DNA from: Chryseobacterium sp. JM1
GTDB taxonomy: Bacteria; Bacteroidota; Bacteroidia; Flavobacteriales; Weeksellaceae
NCBI RefSeq assembly: GCF_000737715.1
Contig: NZ_JPRN01000001.1
Span: 186,001 to 250,000, forward strand
Direction of reading: 5' to 3'
DNA length: 64,000 nucleotides
Part shown: positions 26,750 through 36,788 of the stretch, piece after piece
Layout: each line of letters begins with the position of its first letter
Numbering within the stretch: position 1 is the stretch's first letter
The notes under the pieces: generated by a model
Seen by the model: the letters and a program-made list of their open reading frames with translations, nothing else
What the model was told of the DNA's origin: nothing
Database searches by the model: none
Translations under genes and position numbers: made by a program

Positions 26750-29700
26750 ATGTCAAATAAAAATAAATCAAGTAGATTTAATAAAATAACCATCGGTTTA
26801 GCTTCACCGGAATCGATTCTTCAGGAATCAAGAGGGGAAGTTTTAAAACCGGAAACTATTAACTACAGAACGCACAAACCTGAAAGAGACGGGTTGTTCT
26901 GTGAAAAAATCTTCGGTCCGGTAAAGGATTACGAATGTGCTTGTGGTAAATACAAGAGAATTCGTTACAAAGGGATCGTTTGTGACCGTTGTGGGGTAGA
27001 AGTTACTGAGAAAAAAGTAAGAAGAGAAAGAATCGGACACATCAATCTTGTAGTGCCTATCGCACACATCTGGTATTTCCGTTCTTTACCAAACAAAATC
27101 GGTTACCTTTTAGGAATTCCTTCTAAGAAATTAGACATGATCATCTACTACGAAAGATATGTAGTGATTCAGCAGGGTATTGCTAAAAAATTAGACGGTT
27201 CTGACTTCGATAACATGGAGTTCCTTACAGAAGAAGAGTACCTGGATATCATGGAAACTCTTCCTGTGGAAAACCAGTATCTTGATGATTCTGATCCAAA
27301 CAAATTCATCGCCAGAATGGGTGCTGAAGCTGTGGAAGATCTTTTAAAAAGAATCGATCTTGATGCATTGTCTTTCGATTTAAGACACAAAGCTCACAAC
27401 GAAGGTTCTAAGCAAAGAAGAACTGAAGCTCTTAAAAGATTGAACGTTGTAGAAGCACTAAGAGGTGCTAATACAAGAATGATCAACAGACCGGAGTGGA
27501 TGATTATGCGTGTGCTTCCTGTAATACCACCAGAACTAAGACCATTGGTTCCATTGGATGGAGGACGTTTCGCAACTTCTGACTTAAATGACCTTTACAG
27601 AAGAGTTATTATCAGAAACAACCGTCTGAAAAGACTATTGGAGATCAAAGCTCCGGAAGTAATCTTGAGAAACGAGAAGCGTATGCTTCAGGAATCAGTA
27701 GATTCATTATTCGATAATACAAGAAAATCTTCTGCTGTAAAATCTGAATCAAACAGACCATTGAAATCACTTTCTGATTCATTGAAAGGTAAGCAAGGTC
27801 GTTTCCGTCAGAACTTACTAGGGAAAAGGGTTGACTACTCTGCGCGTTCCGTAATTGTTGTAGGTCCAAACTTACAGCTTCACGAATGTGGTATTCCTAA
27901 AGATATGGCAGCAGAACTTTACAAACCGTTCATCATCAGAAAACTGATCGAGAGAGGAATTGTAAAAACTGTGAAATCTGCAAAGAGAATCATCGACAGA
28001 AAAGAGCCTGTAGTATATGATATCCTTGAAAACGTGATGAAAGGTCACCCGGTTCTATTGAACAGAGCACCTACCCTTCACAGACTGGGTATTCAGGCAT
28101 TCCAGCCTAAGATGATCGAAGGTAAAGCAATTCAGCTTCACCCGTTGGTAACAACAGCATTCAACGCCGATTTCGATGGTGACCAGATGGCGGTACACTT
28201 ACCGTTAGGCCCAGAGGCGATCCTTGAAGCTCAGTTATTGATGTTAGGTTCTCAGAACATCTTGAACCCTGCAAACGGTTCTCCTATTACGGTACCTTCT
28301 CAGGACATGGTTCTCGGTCTTTATTTCATGACTAAAGAATTGAGCTCTACAGAAGATATGAAAGTGAAAGGTGAAGGTCTTGCATTCTATTCTCCTGAAG
28401 AAGCGGAAATCGCTTATGCAGAAGGAAGAGTTTCATTAAATGCTAAAGTAAGATGTAGACTACCTGTTAAAGAAAACGGAGAGATTTCGACAAAATTAAT
28501 CGAAACTTCTTTAGGTAGAATTCTATTCAACCAGATTGTCCCAAAACAATCAGGATACGTTAATGAACTATTGACGAAAAAATCACTGAGAAACATTATC
28601 GGTAGAGTTTTAGCTGATACTGATTTCCCTACAACAGTGAAGTTCTTGGATGCAATGAAAGACTTAGGGTATTCTAATGCATTCAAAGGAGGTCTTTCAT
28701 TCTCACTTGGGGATATTGTAGTTCCTGTGGAGAAGAAAAAGATGATTGCTACATCTATTGAAACGGTAGACGAGATTAGAGCCAACTATAACATGGGTCT
28801 TATCACCGATACAGAACGTTATAACCAGGTAATCGACGTTTGGACAAACACCAACGCAGGATTAACTGAAATGATCATGAGCAGAATGAAATCTGACCAA
28901 GGTGGATTCAACTCTGTATATATGATGCTTGATTCCGGGGCGAGGGGTTCTAAAGAACAGATCCGTCAGTTATCAGGGATGAGAGGTTTGATGGCGAAAC
29001 CGCAAAAAGCTGGTTCTACTGGTGCGGAGATCATCGAAAACCCGATCCTTGCAAACTTTAAGGAAGGTCTTTCGATTCTAGAGTACTTTATCTCTACCCA
29101 CGGTGCCCGTAAGGGTCTTGCGGATACCGCACTTAAGACTGCCGATGCTGGTTACCTTACAAGAAGATTGGTAGACGTTGCTCAGGACGTTATCGTTACT
29201 GAGGACGACTGTGGAACGCTTAGAGGTACTGAAGTTACTGCACTTAAGAAAAATGACGAGATCGTTGAAAAAATCTCTGAAAGAATCTTAGGTAGAGTTT
29301 CTCTTCATAACATCTATGATCCGGAATCAGACGAGTTAATCGCTGAAGCAGATCAGGTAATTAATGAAGTATTGGCGAAGAGAATTGAAGCAGCAGGATT
29401 AGAAGCTGTTGAAGTTCGTTCTCCACTTACTTGTGAAACTAAAAAAGGAATCTGTGCGAAGTGTTACGGTAGAAACCTTGCGACTGGTAAGATGATCCAC
29501 ATGGGTGAAGCTGTAGGGGTTATCGGTGCACAGTCAATTGGGGAACCAGGTACTCAGCTTACGTTGAGAACCTTCCACCAAGGGGGTACTGCAGGTAACG
29601 TTTCAGAAAACCCATCTATCGTTGCAAGAAGAGACGGTATCGTTGAAATGGACGAAGTAAGAACGATTACTTCTGAAGATGAAAACGGTAAAACTGCTGA

Positions 29701-31015
29701 GGTAGTTGTTTCACGTTCAACGGAATTCAGATTGGTAGCGGATAACGAAACCAGAACACCATTGATGATTGCTAACGTACCTTACGGTTCTGAATTAGCA
29801 GTGAAGCCAGGTGATAAAGTGAAGAAAGGAGATGTAATCTGTAAGTGGGATCCGTATAACGCGGTAATCATTGCAGAAACTGCAGGTAAGGTTGAATACG
29901 AAGACATTATCCAGGGTATCTCATTCCAGCTTGAAATTGATGAACAAACAGGATTCGAAGAGAAAGTAATCTCTGAGTCTAGAAATAAGAAAGCCGTACC
30001 TACACTGAAGGTGGTAGATTCTAAAGGAGTTGAGCAGAAAGCATACAACTTACCGGTAGGAGCCCACTTAATGGTAAATGATGGTGAAAAAATTAAGGCT
30101 GGTAAAGTCTTGATCAAGATCCCAAGAAAATCTGCAAAAGCAGGGGATATCACCGGAGGTCTTCCGAGAGTTACCGAACTATTCGAAGCAAGAAACCCTT
30201 CAAACCCAGCGGTTGTTACTGAAATCGACGGGGTAGTTTCTTACGGAAAAATTAAGAGAGGTAACCGAGAATTGATCGTAGAAGCTAAAACTGGTGAAAG
30301 AAAAATTTACTTGGTAAAACTTTCTAACCAGATCCTTGTTCAGGAGAATGACTTCGTAAGAGCAGGAGCACCACTTTCTGACGGTTCTATTACACCGGAT
30401 GATATCTTAAGAATCAAAGGTCCAACGGCGGTTCAGGAATATCTGGTAAATGAGATCCAGGAAGTTTACCGTCTTCAGGGGGTAAAAATCGACGATAAGC
30501 ACTTCGAGATCATCGTAAGACAGATGATGACGAAAGTATCTATCGTAGATGGAGGTGATACTCAGTTCCTGGAAGGAGCTCTTGAGCATAAGTTTGACTT
30601 CTTGGAAGAAAACAACAGAGTATTCGGTCTTAAGGTTGTAGTAGAAGCTGGTGATTCTAAAGAATTCAAGCCAGGTCAGATGATTACAGCCAGAGAATTA
30701 AGAGACGAAAACTCTAAACTGAAGCGTGAAGACCAAGCTTTAGTTGAAGTAAGAGAAGCTTTACCTGCTACAGCAACGCCTGTACTTCAAGGTATTACAA
30801 GAGCAGCTCTTCAGACTAAGTCATTCATGTCTGCAGCATCATTCCAGGAAACTACGAAAGTTCTTAACGAAGCAGCAGTAGCTGGTAAAGTTGACTTCTT
30901 AAGTGGTCTTAAAGAAAATGTAATTGTAGGGCACAGAATCCCTGCAGGTACAGGTCTTAAAGAATATCAGAATGTAATTGTGGGTTCTAAGAAAGAATTC
31001 GAAGACCTTAACTAA
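26750..31015 (+). CDS. rpoC: RNA polymerase beta' subunit
   Basis: A 1421-residue beta' subunit. Visible features are the N-terminal zinc-binding cysteines ([20 protein letters not shown]), the clamp and rudder region, the catalytic [15 protein letters not shown] with the Mg-binding aspartates, the trigger-loop region (MRGLMAKPQ), and the second zinc site ([13 protein letters not shown]). Length and motifs are normal for Bacteroidota, including the sequence insertion before the C-terminus. It is followed by the DUF3467 gene in the same transcription unit. Confidence 0.99.
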   Translation: MSNKNKSSRFNKITIGLASPESILQESRGEVLKPETINYRTHKPERDGLFCEKIFGPVKDYECACGKYKRIRYKGIVCDRCGVEVTEKKVRRERIGHINLVVPIAHIWYFRSLPNKIGYLLGIPSKKLDMIIYYERYVVIQQGIAKKLDGSDFDNMEFLTEEEYLDIMETLPVENQYLDDSDPNKFIARMGAEAVEDLLKRIDLDALSFDLRHKAHNEGSKQRRTEALKRLNVVEALRGANTRMINRPEWMIMRVLPVIPPELRPLVPLDGGRFATSDLNDLYRRVIIRNNRLKRLLEIKAPEVILRNEKRMLQESVDSLFDNTRKSSAVKSESNRPLKSLSDSLKGKQGRFRQNLLGKRVDYSARSVIVVGPNLQLHECGIPKDMAAELYKPFIIRKLIERGIVKTVKSAKRIIDRKEPVVYDILENVMKGHPVLLNRAPTLHRLGIQAFQPKMIEGKAIQLHPLVTTAFNADFDGDQMAVHLPLGPEAILEAQLLMLGSQNILNPANGSPITVPSQDMVLGLYFMTKELSSTEDMKVKGEGLAFYSPEEAEIAYAEGRVSLNAKVRCRLPVKENGEISTKLIETSLGRILFNQIVPKQSGYVNELLTKKSLRNIIGRVLADTDFPTTVKFLDAMKDLGYSNAFKGGLSFSLGDIVVPVEKKKMIATSIETVDEIRANYNMGLITDTERYNQVIDVWTNTNAGLTEMIMSRMKSDQGGFNSVYMMLDSGARGSKEQIRQLSGMRGLMAKPQKAGSTGAEIIENPILANFKEGLSILEYFISTHGARKGLADTALKTADAGYLTRRLVDVAQDVIVTEDDCGTLRGTEVTALKKNDEIVEKISERILGRVSLHNIYDPESDELIAEADQVINEVLAKRIEAAGLEAVEVRSPLTCETKKGICAKCYGRNLATGKMIHMGEAVGVIGAQSIGEPGTQLTLRTFHQGGTAGNVSENPSIVARRDGIVEMDEVRTITSEDENGKTAEVVVSRSTEFRLVADNETRTPLMIANVPYGSELAVKPGDKVKKGDVICKWDPYNAVIIAETAGKVEYEDIIQGISFQLEIDEQTGFEEKVISESRNKKAVPTLKVVDSKGVEQKAYNLPVGAHLMVNDGEKIKAGKVLIKIPRKSAKAGDITGGLPRVTELFEARNPSNPAVVTEIDGVVSYGKIKRGNRELIVEAKTGERKIYLVKLSNQILVQENDFVRAGAPLSDGSITPDDILRIKGPTAVQEYLVNEIQEVYRLQGVKIDDKHFEIIVRQMMTKVSIVDGGDTQFLEGALEHKFDFLEENNRVFGLKVVVEAGDSKEFKPGQMITARELRDENSKLKREDQALVEVREALPATATPVLQGITRAALQTKSFMSAASFQETTKVLNEAAVAGKVDFLSGLKENVIVGHRIPAGTGLKEYQNVIVGSKKEFEDLN

Positions 31016-31022
31016 AATTAAT

Positions 31023-31084
31023 GATTTGAAATTTGAGGTTTGGATTTATTTTTATATTTTCACAATCTCAAATTTCGAATTTTA
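31023..31084. repeat. Heptamer-arm inverted repeat between rpoC and the DUF3467 gene
   Basis: The left arm reads GATTTGA, AATTTGA, GGTTTGG in 7-bp phase. The right arm CAATCTC, AAATTTC, GAATTTT is its near reverse complement. It occupies most of the 87-bp spacer. Confidence 0.6.
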
Positions 31085-31102
31085 AAAACATATTTTATAA
31101 CA

Positions 31103-31408
31103 ATGGACAACAATCAAAATCCACAAGACGGAAACATCAACATCGAATTGAACGAAATGGTAGCTGCTGGAGTATATGCTAACTTAGCATTGGTAAACCA
31201 CTCTCCATCTGAGTTCGTAGTAGATTTCATCCAGTTAATGCCGGGTGTTCAACAGGCTAAAGTAAGATCAAGAATCATTCTTGCTCCACTTCACGCTAAA
31301 AGAGTATTATCTGCTCTTCAACAGAACATAGCTAACTACGAGCAGCAGTTCGGAGAAATCAAAGAAGTTGAGCCTTTCGTATTAGGAGGTAACAACGTAC
31401 AAGCATAA
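31103..31408 (+). CDS. DUF3467 family protein
   Basis: A 101-residue protein. The start is ATG 31103 (MDNNQNPQDG); an upstream in-frame extension from 31040 falls inside the inverted repeat and has no family similarity. The body has the DUF3467 pattern: GVYANLALVNHSPSEFVVDF, then PGVQQAKVRSRIILAP, then a helical C-terminus. The gene commonly follows rpoC in Bacteroidota, which suggests a link to transcription, but no biochemical role is known to me. A strong terminator ends the rpoBC unit here. Confidence 0.93.
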   Translation: MDNNQNPQDGNINIELNEMVAAGVYANLALVNHSPSEFVVDFIQLMPGVQQAKVRSRIILAPLHAKRVLSALQQNIANYEQQFGEIKEVEPFVLGGNNVQA

Positions 31409-31430
31409 GATTTTTCTTACAATACATAAG

Positions 31431-31460
31431 AATGCCCCGGTAAAAACCGGGGCATTTTTT
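31431..31460 (+). terminator. Terminator of the rpoBC unit
   Basis: An AATGCCCCGGT/ACCGGGGCATT stem with a short A-rich loop and a T6 tail. Confidence 0.93.
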
Positions 31461-31619
31461 ATGTTCAGTTCTATAGTATAAACTGAAGATAAGATTTAAA
31501 ATAAGTAAAAAAAAATATATATATTTCGAAAACTCACTACAAATTATAATCATGTATATAACAAATCTATCACCTAATAAAACTATCACAACTATTATTC
31601 TTATTTTAAACCAGAGATC

Positions 31620-32750
31620 ATGACAGAGTATTTATTGAAGGAAGTTAGAAATATCATTAATCTCTACGAAAAAGAAATAATAAAAGAAGGAGAAGGATTC
31701 AATCTGATTTCAATTTTAGGAATGGAAAATAATGAAAGATATACCCATTCTGCAATTATTGGTGAACTTTTAAATCCTTATGGGAGTCATAATTTTGGAA
31801 ATCTTTTTCTTAAAGAATTTCTTAATTGTGTTTCCTGTGATTTTTGTATAGATCAGATTGAAGTCATTACTGAAGAATATGTTGGCTTACAATTAGGTAG
31901 CAGAACATTCCTCGATATTGTAATAAAGGATAAAAAGAACGGGAACGTAATTCTTATAGAAAATAAAATATGGGCAGAAGATCAGGTAAATCAATTAGAG
32001 AGATATCAAAGTTCTTATCGTAATTCAGATCAAACTATTTTTTATCTAACACCGTTTGAAAGTAATTATTACAATACTAGCTTTTCAAACTATACAAAAA
32101 TATCTTATCATACTCATATTAAAGGATGGATTACAAAATGTATAGAAATAGCAAAAGAAAAGAATAATTCGTTCATAGAAAATTCTTTAAAGGTATACCT
32201 AAATATAGTTCATAAAATTACTAATCAATCAATTTATAACAAGATGACAAACGATATATTCCTAACAATATTAGATTCTCCTGAAAATTTTGAGGCAGCA
32301 GAAAAAATTTCTCAAGAATTCAGTAAAATCAATACTTTTATAAGAAATGAATTTTTCAATAAACTATATGTAAAAGTGAAAAGTGAAAGTTTTGAGTGTC
32401 TTTTTGGGAAAATAAATATTATTATTGATGAGGATAATTATGACCCACTTTATTTAGGAATACAATTATTTAATAGTGAAAATAAAATAATTTTAGACAA
32501 TGAAAAATTTAATTTGATTTTAAATCAGATTATAGAAGAATTCCCGGAAAACTATCCCCAACCGAGTAATAAATGGTGGAATACTTGGTTTCAGGTTAGT
32601 GCTAAAAGTATGCTTCACAAGCATTTTATACATAATCTAGATTCTAAAAGTAAGGCGACATTTTATAAAGATATTGAAAATCAAGTAGAGATTGTTTCGC
32701 AGGAATTTTCTAAGATATTAAACCGTTTGCAAGAACTTTTAGATGTTTAA
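31620..32750 (+). CDS. PD-(D/E)XK nuclease superfamily protein
   Basis: A 376-residue protein of the PDDEXK_4 type. The catalytic set is readable: Glu49 in YTHSAIIGELLNP, Asp99 in TFLDIVI, Glu114-x-Lys116 in LIENKI, and the accessory QLxRY (Gln125, Tyr129). It should be a Mg-dependent nuclease. The C-terminal half (about 200-376) has no recognised domain. The gene is clearly more AT-rich than its neighbours, stands alone between the rpoBC unit and the Crp regulator, and has no methylase beside it. These signs suggest horizontal acquisition and perhaps phage defence; the role is not proven by the sequence. Confidence 0.82.
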   Translation: MTEYLLKEVRNIINLYEKEIIKEGEGFNLISILGMENNERYTHSAIIGELLNPYGSHNFGNLFLKEFLNCVSCDFCIDQIEVITEEYVGLQLGSRTFLDIVIKDKKNGNVILIENKIWAEDQVNQLERYQSSYRNSDQTIFYLTPFESNYYNTSFSNYTKISYHTHIKGWITKCIEIAKEKNNSFIENSLKVYLNIVHKITNQSIYNKMTNDIFLTILDSPENFEAAEKISQEFSKINTFIRNEFFNKLYVKVKSESFECLFGKINIIIDEDNYDPLYLGIQLFNSENKIILDNEKFNLILNQIIEEFPENYPQPSNKWWNTWFQVSAKSMLHKHFIHNLDSKSKATFYKDIENQVEIVSQEFSKILNRLQELLDV

Positions 32751-32925
32751 TCTATTTAAGATAATCTAAAATTGCAGATCACAAGAAATAATTTTCTGTA
32801 TTTAGATTTTAAATTAAATATTTGATTTTAATTTAAAATTTACTCATTAATTAATGGATTATTAAGTTTTCGATAGAGATAATTAAAGAATGTTATTTTT
32901 CTACTATTTCAATAGTCCAATTTTA

Positions 32926-32933
32926 TATATTTG
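32926..32933 (+). promoter_or_regulatory. -7 box of the Crp/Fnr gene
   Basis: TATATTTG, a perfect -7 match; the -33 region is poor. The box puts the transcription start near 32939, downstream of an in-frame ATG at 32890. Translation therefore probably begins at 32956. Confidence 0.6.
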
Positions 32934-32955
32934 CTATGAAAATGATATAGCGGAT

Positions 32956-33606
32956 ATGATAAATAATCAATTTATTCTTAATAAATTCGGGTTTCTAGGT
33001 GAAAATTTTTTAAATGAACTGCATGCAAATGCCATAGTTACGAACATTAAAGCAAAAACCGAAATTATCAGAGAAGGACAGAAAAACAAATATGTTCCGT
33101 TTCTGATTAAAGGGTCTATAAAAGTTTTTACTCTCAACGATGGCAGAGAACTCATCTATTACTACATAAAGCCAAACGACAGCTGTCTGATGACGTTTTC
33201 GTCTATCTTTACAGATTACACCAGCAGGATATATGCCGTTGCCGAAGAAGAATCCGAAGTGATCCTGATCCCCGTTTCAGTGGTCCACGAATGGCTCATC
33301 CGGTTTCCGGAAATCAACAGGGTATTTTATCATGAATACGACAAACGTTTCTCCGATGTCATGAATATGGTAAATGATGCTGTATTTCACAGGCTGGACA
33401 AACGAGTACTGAACTACATCCGTCAGCAGATTTCAGCTACCGGAAACAATCCTTTGAAGATTACACACCGTGAAATTGCCAGTAATTTGGGGACTTCCAG
33501 AGAAGTGGTGAGCAGAGTTTTAAAAAAGATTGAAAATGAAGGTGAAATTATTCAGACCAAAGAAGGCATCAAAATTCCTGTAAATGAAAATGTTAGATCA
33601 ATCTAA
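32956..33606 (+). CDS. Crp/Fnr family transcriptional regulator
   Basis: A 216-residue regulator starting MINNQFILNKFGFLGENF. The longer frame from 32890 is rejected because it begins upstream of the promoter box. An N-terminal cyclic-nucleotide-binding beta-barrel (KTEIIREGQKNKYVPFLIKG) and dimerisation helix are followed by a winged helix-turn-helix (THREIASNLGTSREVVSRVL, about residues 162-185). There is no N-terminal cysteine cluster, so an FNR-type iron-sulphur centre is unlikely. A CRP-like box lies in the next promoter, making the envelope operon 33733-36760 its likely target. Confidence 0.92.
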   Translation: MINNQFILNKFGFLGENFLNELHANAIVTNIKAKTEIIREGQKNKYVPFLIKGSIKVFTLNDGRELIYYYIKPNDSCLMTFSSIFTDYTSRIYAVAEEESEVILIPVSVVHEWLIRFPEINRVFYHEYDKRFSDVMNMVNDAVFHRLDKRVLNYIRQQISATGNNPLKITHREIASNLGTSREVVSRVLKKIENEGEIIQTKEGIKIPVNENVRSI

Positions 33607-33631
33607 TATATGATGTTTTAATGATTTTATC

Positions 33632-33646
33632 TTTATCATTGATAAA
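33632..33646. promoter_or_regulatory. Palindrome TTTATC ATT GATAAA after the Crp/Fnr gene
   Basis: A perfect 6-bp inverted repeat with a 3-bp centre, 26 bp after the regulator stop. It could be part of a terminator or a second operator upstream of the envelope operon. Confidence 0.35.
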
Positions 33647-33658
33647 AACAATTTCTCT

Positions 33659-33704
33659 GGTGACTTTTATCACATACTTTTGACTTTATAACTCGATAAG
33701 TTTG
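33659..33704 (+). promoter_or_regulatory. Promoter with CRP-like box for the envelope operon
   Basis: GGTGA-CTTTTA-TCACA (33659-33674) matches the CRP consensus TGTGAn6TCACA at 9 of 10 positions. A perfect -7 box TAAGTTTG follows at 33697-33704, but the nearest TTTG is only 14 bp from it, so the -33 contact is weak. The box centre lies about 44 bp before the expected start, the usual position for an activator that overlaps the -35 region. Confidence 0.6.
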
Positions 33705-33732
33705 TCATATCATAATTTAATTCAAATAGTAT

Positions 33733-34575
33733 ATGACAAAAACTCTCTTATTTTTGTCGGTATTGGCATCAGGTCTTGCCTCCGCGCAGGAAGACTTGCT
33801 GAAAGATATTGACACACTCAAAACCAATGCAGAAGTATCCCAGCCGGCCTTTAAAGCCTTACAGATCGTCACCGGACAATCCACCAAACTTTCCGCCAAA
33901 AAAGAATGGTACATTGTGGTGGCTCACCGTTTTGGAGACATAAGTACAGGATTTAAAAACTTTTTCGGCCTTGATGATGCCTCCACCAAATTAGGGGTGA
34001 TCTACGGGGTTACAGACGGAATTTCAGTCAGTCTTTCCAGAGAAACGAATATGAAAACATTCGAAGGAGCTGTAAAGTATAAGCTGGTAAAGCAGAGTGA
34101 AAAAAGTCCTGTAGACATAGTAGGGTACAACGTAATGGCTGTCAATACAGATCTGGACAAAGACAACTATCCTTACCTCAAATTCGGAGACAGGCTTGCT
34201 TATCTTACCCAGGCGCTGATTTCAAGAAGATTCAACGAAAAGTTTTCTCTGCAGCTGACCCCTTCATACATTCATAAAAACCTTTACGATCCAGCCCTTG
34301 AGGACAAGAATCAGTTTCTTGCCGGGTTGGGAGGCCGTTATAAAATTTCCAAAAGAATTTCTCTCAACGCAGAGTATTTTGTGAATTTCGACAATCACAG
34401 TTACTATAAAAATCCTCTTTCATTAGGGATGGATATAGAAACCGGAGGACACGTGTTCCAGCTTTTATTCTCGAATTCCCAGATCAATTCAGATATCGGG
34501 TATCTCTCCAATGCAGCAGGCAAGTGGGGAAAAGGGCAGATATTCTTTGGGTTTAACCTTTATAGAGTTTTTTAA
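33733..34575 (+). CDS. DUF5777 family beta-barrel protein
   Basis: A 280-residue protein with signal peptide (ASGLASAQ) and alternating beta-strand pattern to the end, closing with an aromatic C-terminus (GFNLYRVF) as expected for an outer-membrane barrel. The phrase AKKEWYIVVAHRFGDISTGFKNFFGLDD is typical of DUF5777. It is the first gene of a five-gene operon; the next start is one base away. Its partners suggest an envelope redox or respiratory-stress role, but the transported or bound substrate is not known. Confidence 0.88.
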   Translation: MTKTLLFLSVLASGLASAQEDLLKDIDTLKTNAEVSQPAFKALQIVTGQSTKLSAKKEWYIVVAHRFGDISTGFKNFFGLDDASTKLGVIYGVTDGISVSLSRETNMKTFEGAVKYKLVKQSEKSPVDIVGYNVMAVNTDLDKDNYPYLKFGDRLAYLTQALISRRFNEKFSLQLTPSYIHKNLYDPALEDKNQFLAGLGGRYKISKRISLNAEYFVNFDNHSYYKNPLSLGMDIETGGHVFQLLFSNSQINSDIGYLSNAAGKWGKGQIFFGFNLYRVF

Positions 34576-34576
34576 G

Positions 34577-34918
34577 ATGAAAAAGATACTATACATATTG
34601 TCATCAGCGGCTTTATTCATTGCTTGTGACAGCAGGACCTATGAAGAGATTTCGGATAATACACCCATTACGGTAACTGTAAAATACAATACGGAGGTGA
34701 AAACCATTGTGGACAACAACTGCATCAGCTGCCACGGTGCAGGAAGTTTTAAACCTCTGGTTACGTACAGCGATGTAAAGAATAATATAGACGGAATTCT
34801 CAACAGGATACAAAGACCCAATGGAGACGCCGGAAAAATGCCACAGGGCGGATCCCTATCACAGACCCAAATCAATGTCTTCATAAAATGGAAAGCCGAC
34901 GGGCTTGCTGAAAATTAA
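34577..34918 (+). CDS. Mono-haem c-type cytochrome lipoprotein
   Basis: A 113-residue lipoprotein. The start is ATG 34577, one base after the previous stop; an in-frame extension from 34511 would overlap the upstream gene and lacks the signal peptide. The lipobox is FIAC (Cys17). One haem motif, CISCH, is present, with a methionine (GKMPQGG) as a plausible sixth ligand. It fits the planctomycete-type/cytochrome c group found on Bacteroidota outer membranes. It should carry electrons in the envelope together with the DUF5777, YceI and DOMON partners. Confidence 0.9.
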   Translation: MKKILYILSSAALFIACDSRTYEEISDNTPITVTVKYNTEVKTIVDNNCISCHGAGSFKPLVTYSDVKNNIDGILNRIQRPNGDAGKMPQGGSLSQTQINVFIKWKADGLAEN

Positions 34919-34930
34919 AAAATATTTGAT

Positions 34931-35476
34931 ATGAAAAGATTAGTATTAATGAGTGCCGTGCTGTTTTTTACCGGATTGGTTTCAGCCCAGAAATACAGCA
35001 CCAAAACAGGGAATGTGACCTTTGAGGCATCCGTTCCGCTGTTCGAAGATGTGTACGCGAAGGATGATAATAATGTAGTGATCCTGAATGCAGATAACGG
35101 AGAAATGGCTTCTGTTTCAGTGGTGAAAAATTTCCATTTTAAAACCAAATTAATGGAAGAACACTTCAACGAAAGCTATGCGGAAACCGCAAAATATCCA
35201 AAAGCAACCTTCAAAGGAAAGATCGCGAATTTTGATAAAACAAAACTGAGTGCTTCCCCACAGAAATACACCGTTCAGGGAACCCTGAATTTTCATGGCG
35301 TAGATAAAGCAGTTACTTCTGCAGCTACGGTTTATGCTAAAGACGGGAAAATATATATGCAGGGAAGCTTTATGGCAAGACCTGTAGACCACAACGTGAC
35401 CATTCCAAAAATGGTGACCAAGAAAGTCGCAGAAAATGTGAAGGTGGAGTATAATTATGTAATGGCAAAACAATGA
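34931..35476 (+). CDS. YceI family periplasmic protein
   Basis: A 181-residue protein with signal peptide (TGLVSAQ) and a YceI lipocalin-like barrel (GNVTFEASVP, YPKATFKGKI, LNFHGVDKAVT). The family binds polyisoprenoid or quinone-like lipids in the periplasm. It lies 12 bp after the cytochrome gene and its stop overlaps the ankyrin start by four bases. A quinone-related task beside a cytochrome is plausible but inferred. Confidence 0.93.
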   Translation: MKRLVLMSAVLFFTGLVSAQKYSTKTGNVTFEASVPLFEDVYAKDDNNVVILNADNGEMASVSVVKNFHFKTKLMEEHFNESYAETAKYPKATFKGKIANFDKTKLSASPQKYTVQGTLNFHGVDKAVTSAATVYAKDGKIYMQGSFMARPVDHNVTIPKMVTKKVAENVKVEYNYVMAKQ

Positions 35477-36000
35477 AAAACGTACTCCTTATCATCAGTA
35501 TTTTCCTGAGTTTTTCTGTTGCATCTGCCCAGGAGAAAGCAAAATCTATATTTGATATTGCCAGAACCGGAACATTAGCCGAAGTGAAAGATCTCATGAA
35601 ACAGGATCCGGATGTCATCAACAAAACCAATGAAAATGGCTTTTCTCCTCTGATCCTCGCATGCTACAGAGGAAATACGGAAGTGGCTAAATTTTTGATG
35701 GACCATGTAAAAGATGTCAATTATAAAAGCCAGGAAGGAACCGCTTTGGCAGGACTTTCTGTAAAATATAATAAAGAGCTGACCACTTACCTGTTAAGTA
35801 AAAATGCTGATCCCAACATCGCTGATTCTGCCGGAGCAACTCCTTTGTTCTGGGCCGTAAAGTTCGGGAACAAAGAGCTGATCGAGTTACTGCTTAAACA
35901 TAAAGCAGATAAATCCAAGAAAGATTCAATGGGAATGACCCCTTTTGAATATGCATTACAGACCAACAACAAAGAAATCATCAACCTACTAAAAAATTAA
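35473..36000 (+). CDS. Secreted ankyrin-repeat protein
   Basis: A 175-residue protein with signal peptide (SVASAQ) and four ankyrin repeats (about residues 25-175): GFSPLILACYRGNTEVAKFL, a degenerate second unit, GATPLFWAVKFGNKELIELL and a terminal GMTPFEYALQTNNKEIINLL. It starts inside the yceI stop (ATGA overlap), so translation is probably coupled. Ankyrins bind proteins, so it may be a periplasmic chaperone or scaffold for the haem proteins of this operon. Confidence 0.9.
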   Translation: MKNVLLIISIFLSFSVASAQEKAKSIFDIARTGTLAEVKDLMKQDPDVINKTNENGFSPLILACYRGNTEVAKFLMDHVKDVNYKSQEGTALAGLSVKYNKELTTYLLSKNADPNIADSAGATPLFWAVKFGNKELIELLLKHKADKSKKDSMGMTPFEYALQTNNKEIINLLKN

Positions 36001-36001
36001 A

Positions 36002-36760
36002 ATGAAAAAAGTTTTACTAACATTCAGTTTAGCTCTTGCCAATCTGGTATGGGCACAGTTTTCCACAGGAACGGTCAGTCTTCCTGCTGCCGGCATGACC
36101 GTAAAGATTGTAACGACCGCTACTCAGGTGACCCTTACGCTAACCGGTGACAGCAACTCGATGCTGGGAATAGGGTTCGGAGGAAACGGAGTAGATACTG
36201 GCGGAATGGCCAGCGGATCAGACGGATTTATCTATAATTCAAATTCTGCCAGCAGAGATTTTAATTTTATTGGAATGACGACTCCTCAGGCAGACCCTGC
36301 ACAGGACTGGACCGTTACAACGGACAATATTTCCGGAACTACAAGAACCCTTGTAGCAACCAGAAGTCTTACCGGCGGAACAGGAGATCACGTGTTTACC
36401 AATGACACTTCCACTATCAATGTATTCTATGCCCGAAGAGCAGGGAATCAGTTATTGGGGTACCATAACGCAACCAGAGGATATGCTGCCCTTACAAGAA
36501 GCGTATTGGGTACAAGCGAGGCTGTTGCAGAAAGCAAAAAAATCGGTCTTTATCCAAATCCTGCCAAAGAAACCGTGAGTTTTAAAAATGCAGATAAAAT
36601 AAAGTCTATCGATATTTATGAAACTGCCGGAAGAAAGATCAGAACCGTACAACCGGACGGAGAAAAGGTAGATGTCCGAGATCTGAAACCTGGAATCTAT
36701 TATTTCGAGATCACCTTAAAAGACGGAAGCCTGTCTTATGAAAAACTGATCAAAGAATAA
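36002..36760 (+). CDS. DOMON-like domain protein with T9SS sorting domain
   Basis: A 252-residue protein. After the signal peptide (LVWAQ), residues about 20-165 look like a DOMON domain (GIGFGGNGVD, ADPAQDWTVTTDN, TLVATRSLTGGTGDHVF, YHNATRGYAALTRS), a fold that binds haem or sugars. A type A sorting domain follows (YPNPAKETVSF, then KPGIYYFEI). It would be exported by the type IX system. As the last gene of the cytochrome operon it is most likely a surface electron-transfer or haem-binding protein. The DOMON assignment is by pattern, without alignment. Confidence 0.8.
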   Translation: MKKVLLTFSLALANLVWAQFSTGTVSLPAAGMTVKIVTTATQVTLTLTGDSNSMLGIGFGGNGVDTGGMASGSDGFIYNSNSASRDFNFIGMTTPQADPAQDWTVTTDNISGTTRTLVATRSLTGGTGDHVFTNDTSTINVFYARRAGNQLLGYHNATRGYAALTRSVLGTSEAVAESKKIGLYPNPAKETVSFKNADKIKSIDIYETAGRKIRTVQPDGEKVDVRDLKPGIYYFEITLKDGSLSYEKLIKE

Positions 36761-36788
36761 ATACACAAAGTATAAAACATTCATATAA

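Noticed and set aside
31040..31102. N-terminal extension of the DUF3467 protein
   Set aside because: It falls in the inverted repeat and has no family similarity.
32890..32955. N-terminal extension of the Crp/Fnr regulator
   Set aside because: It begins upstream of the -7 box at 32926-32933.
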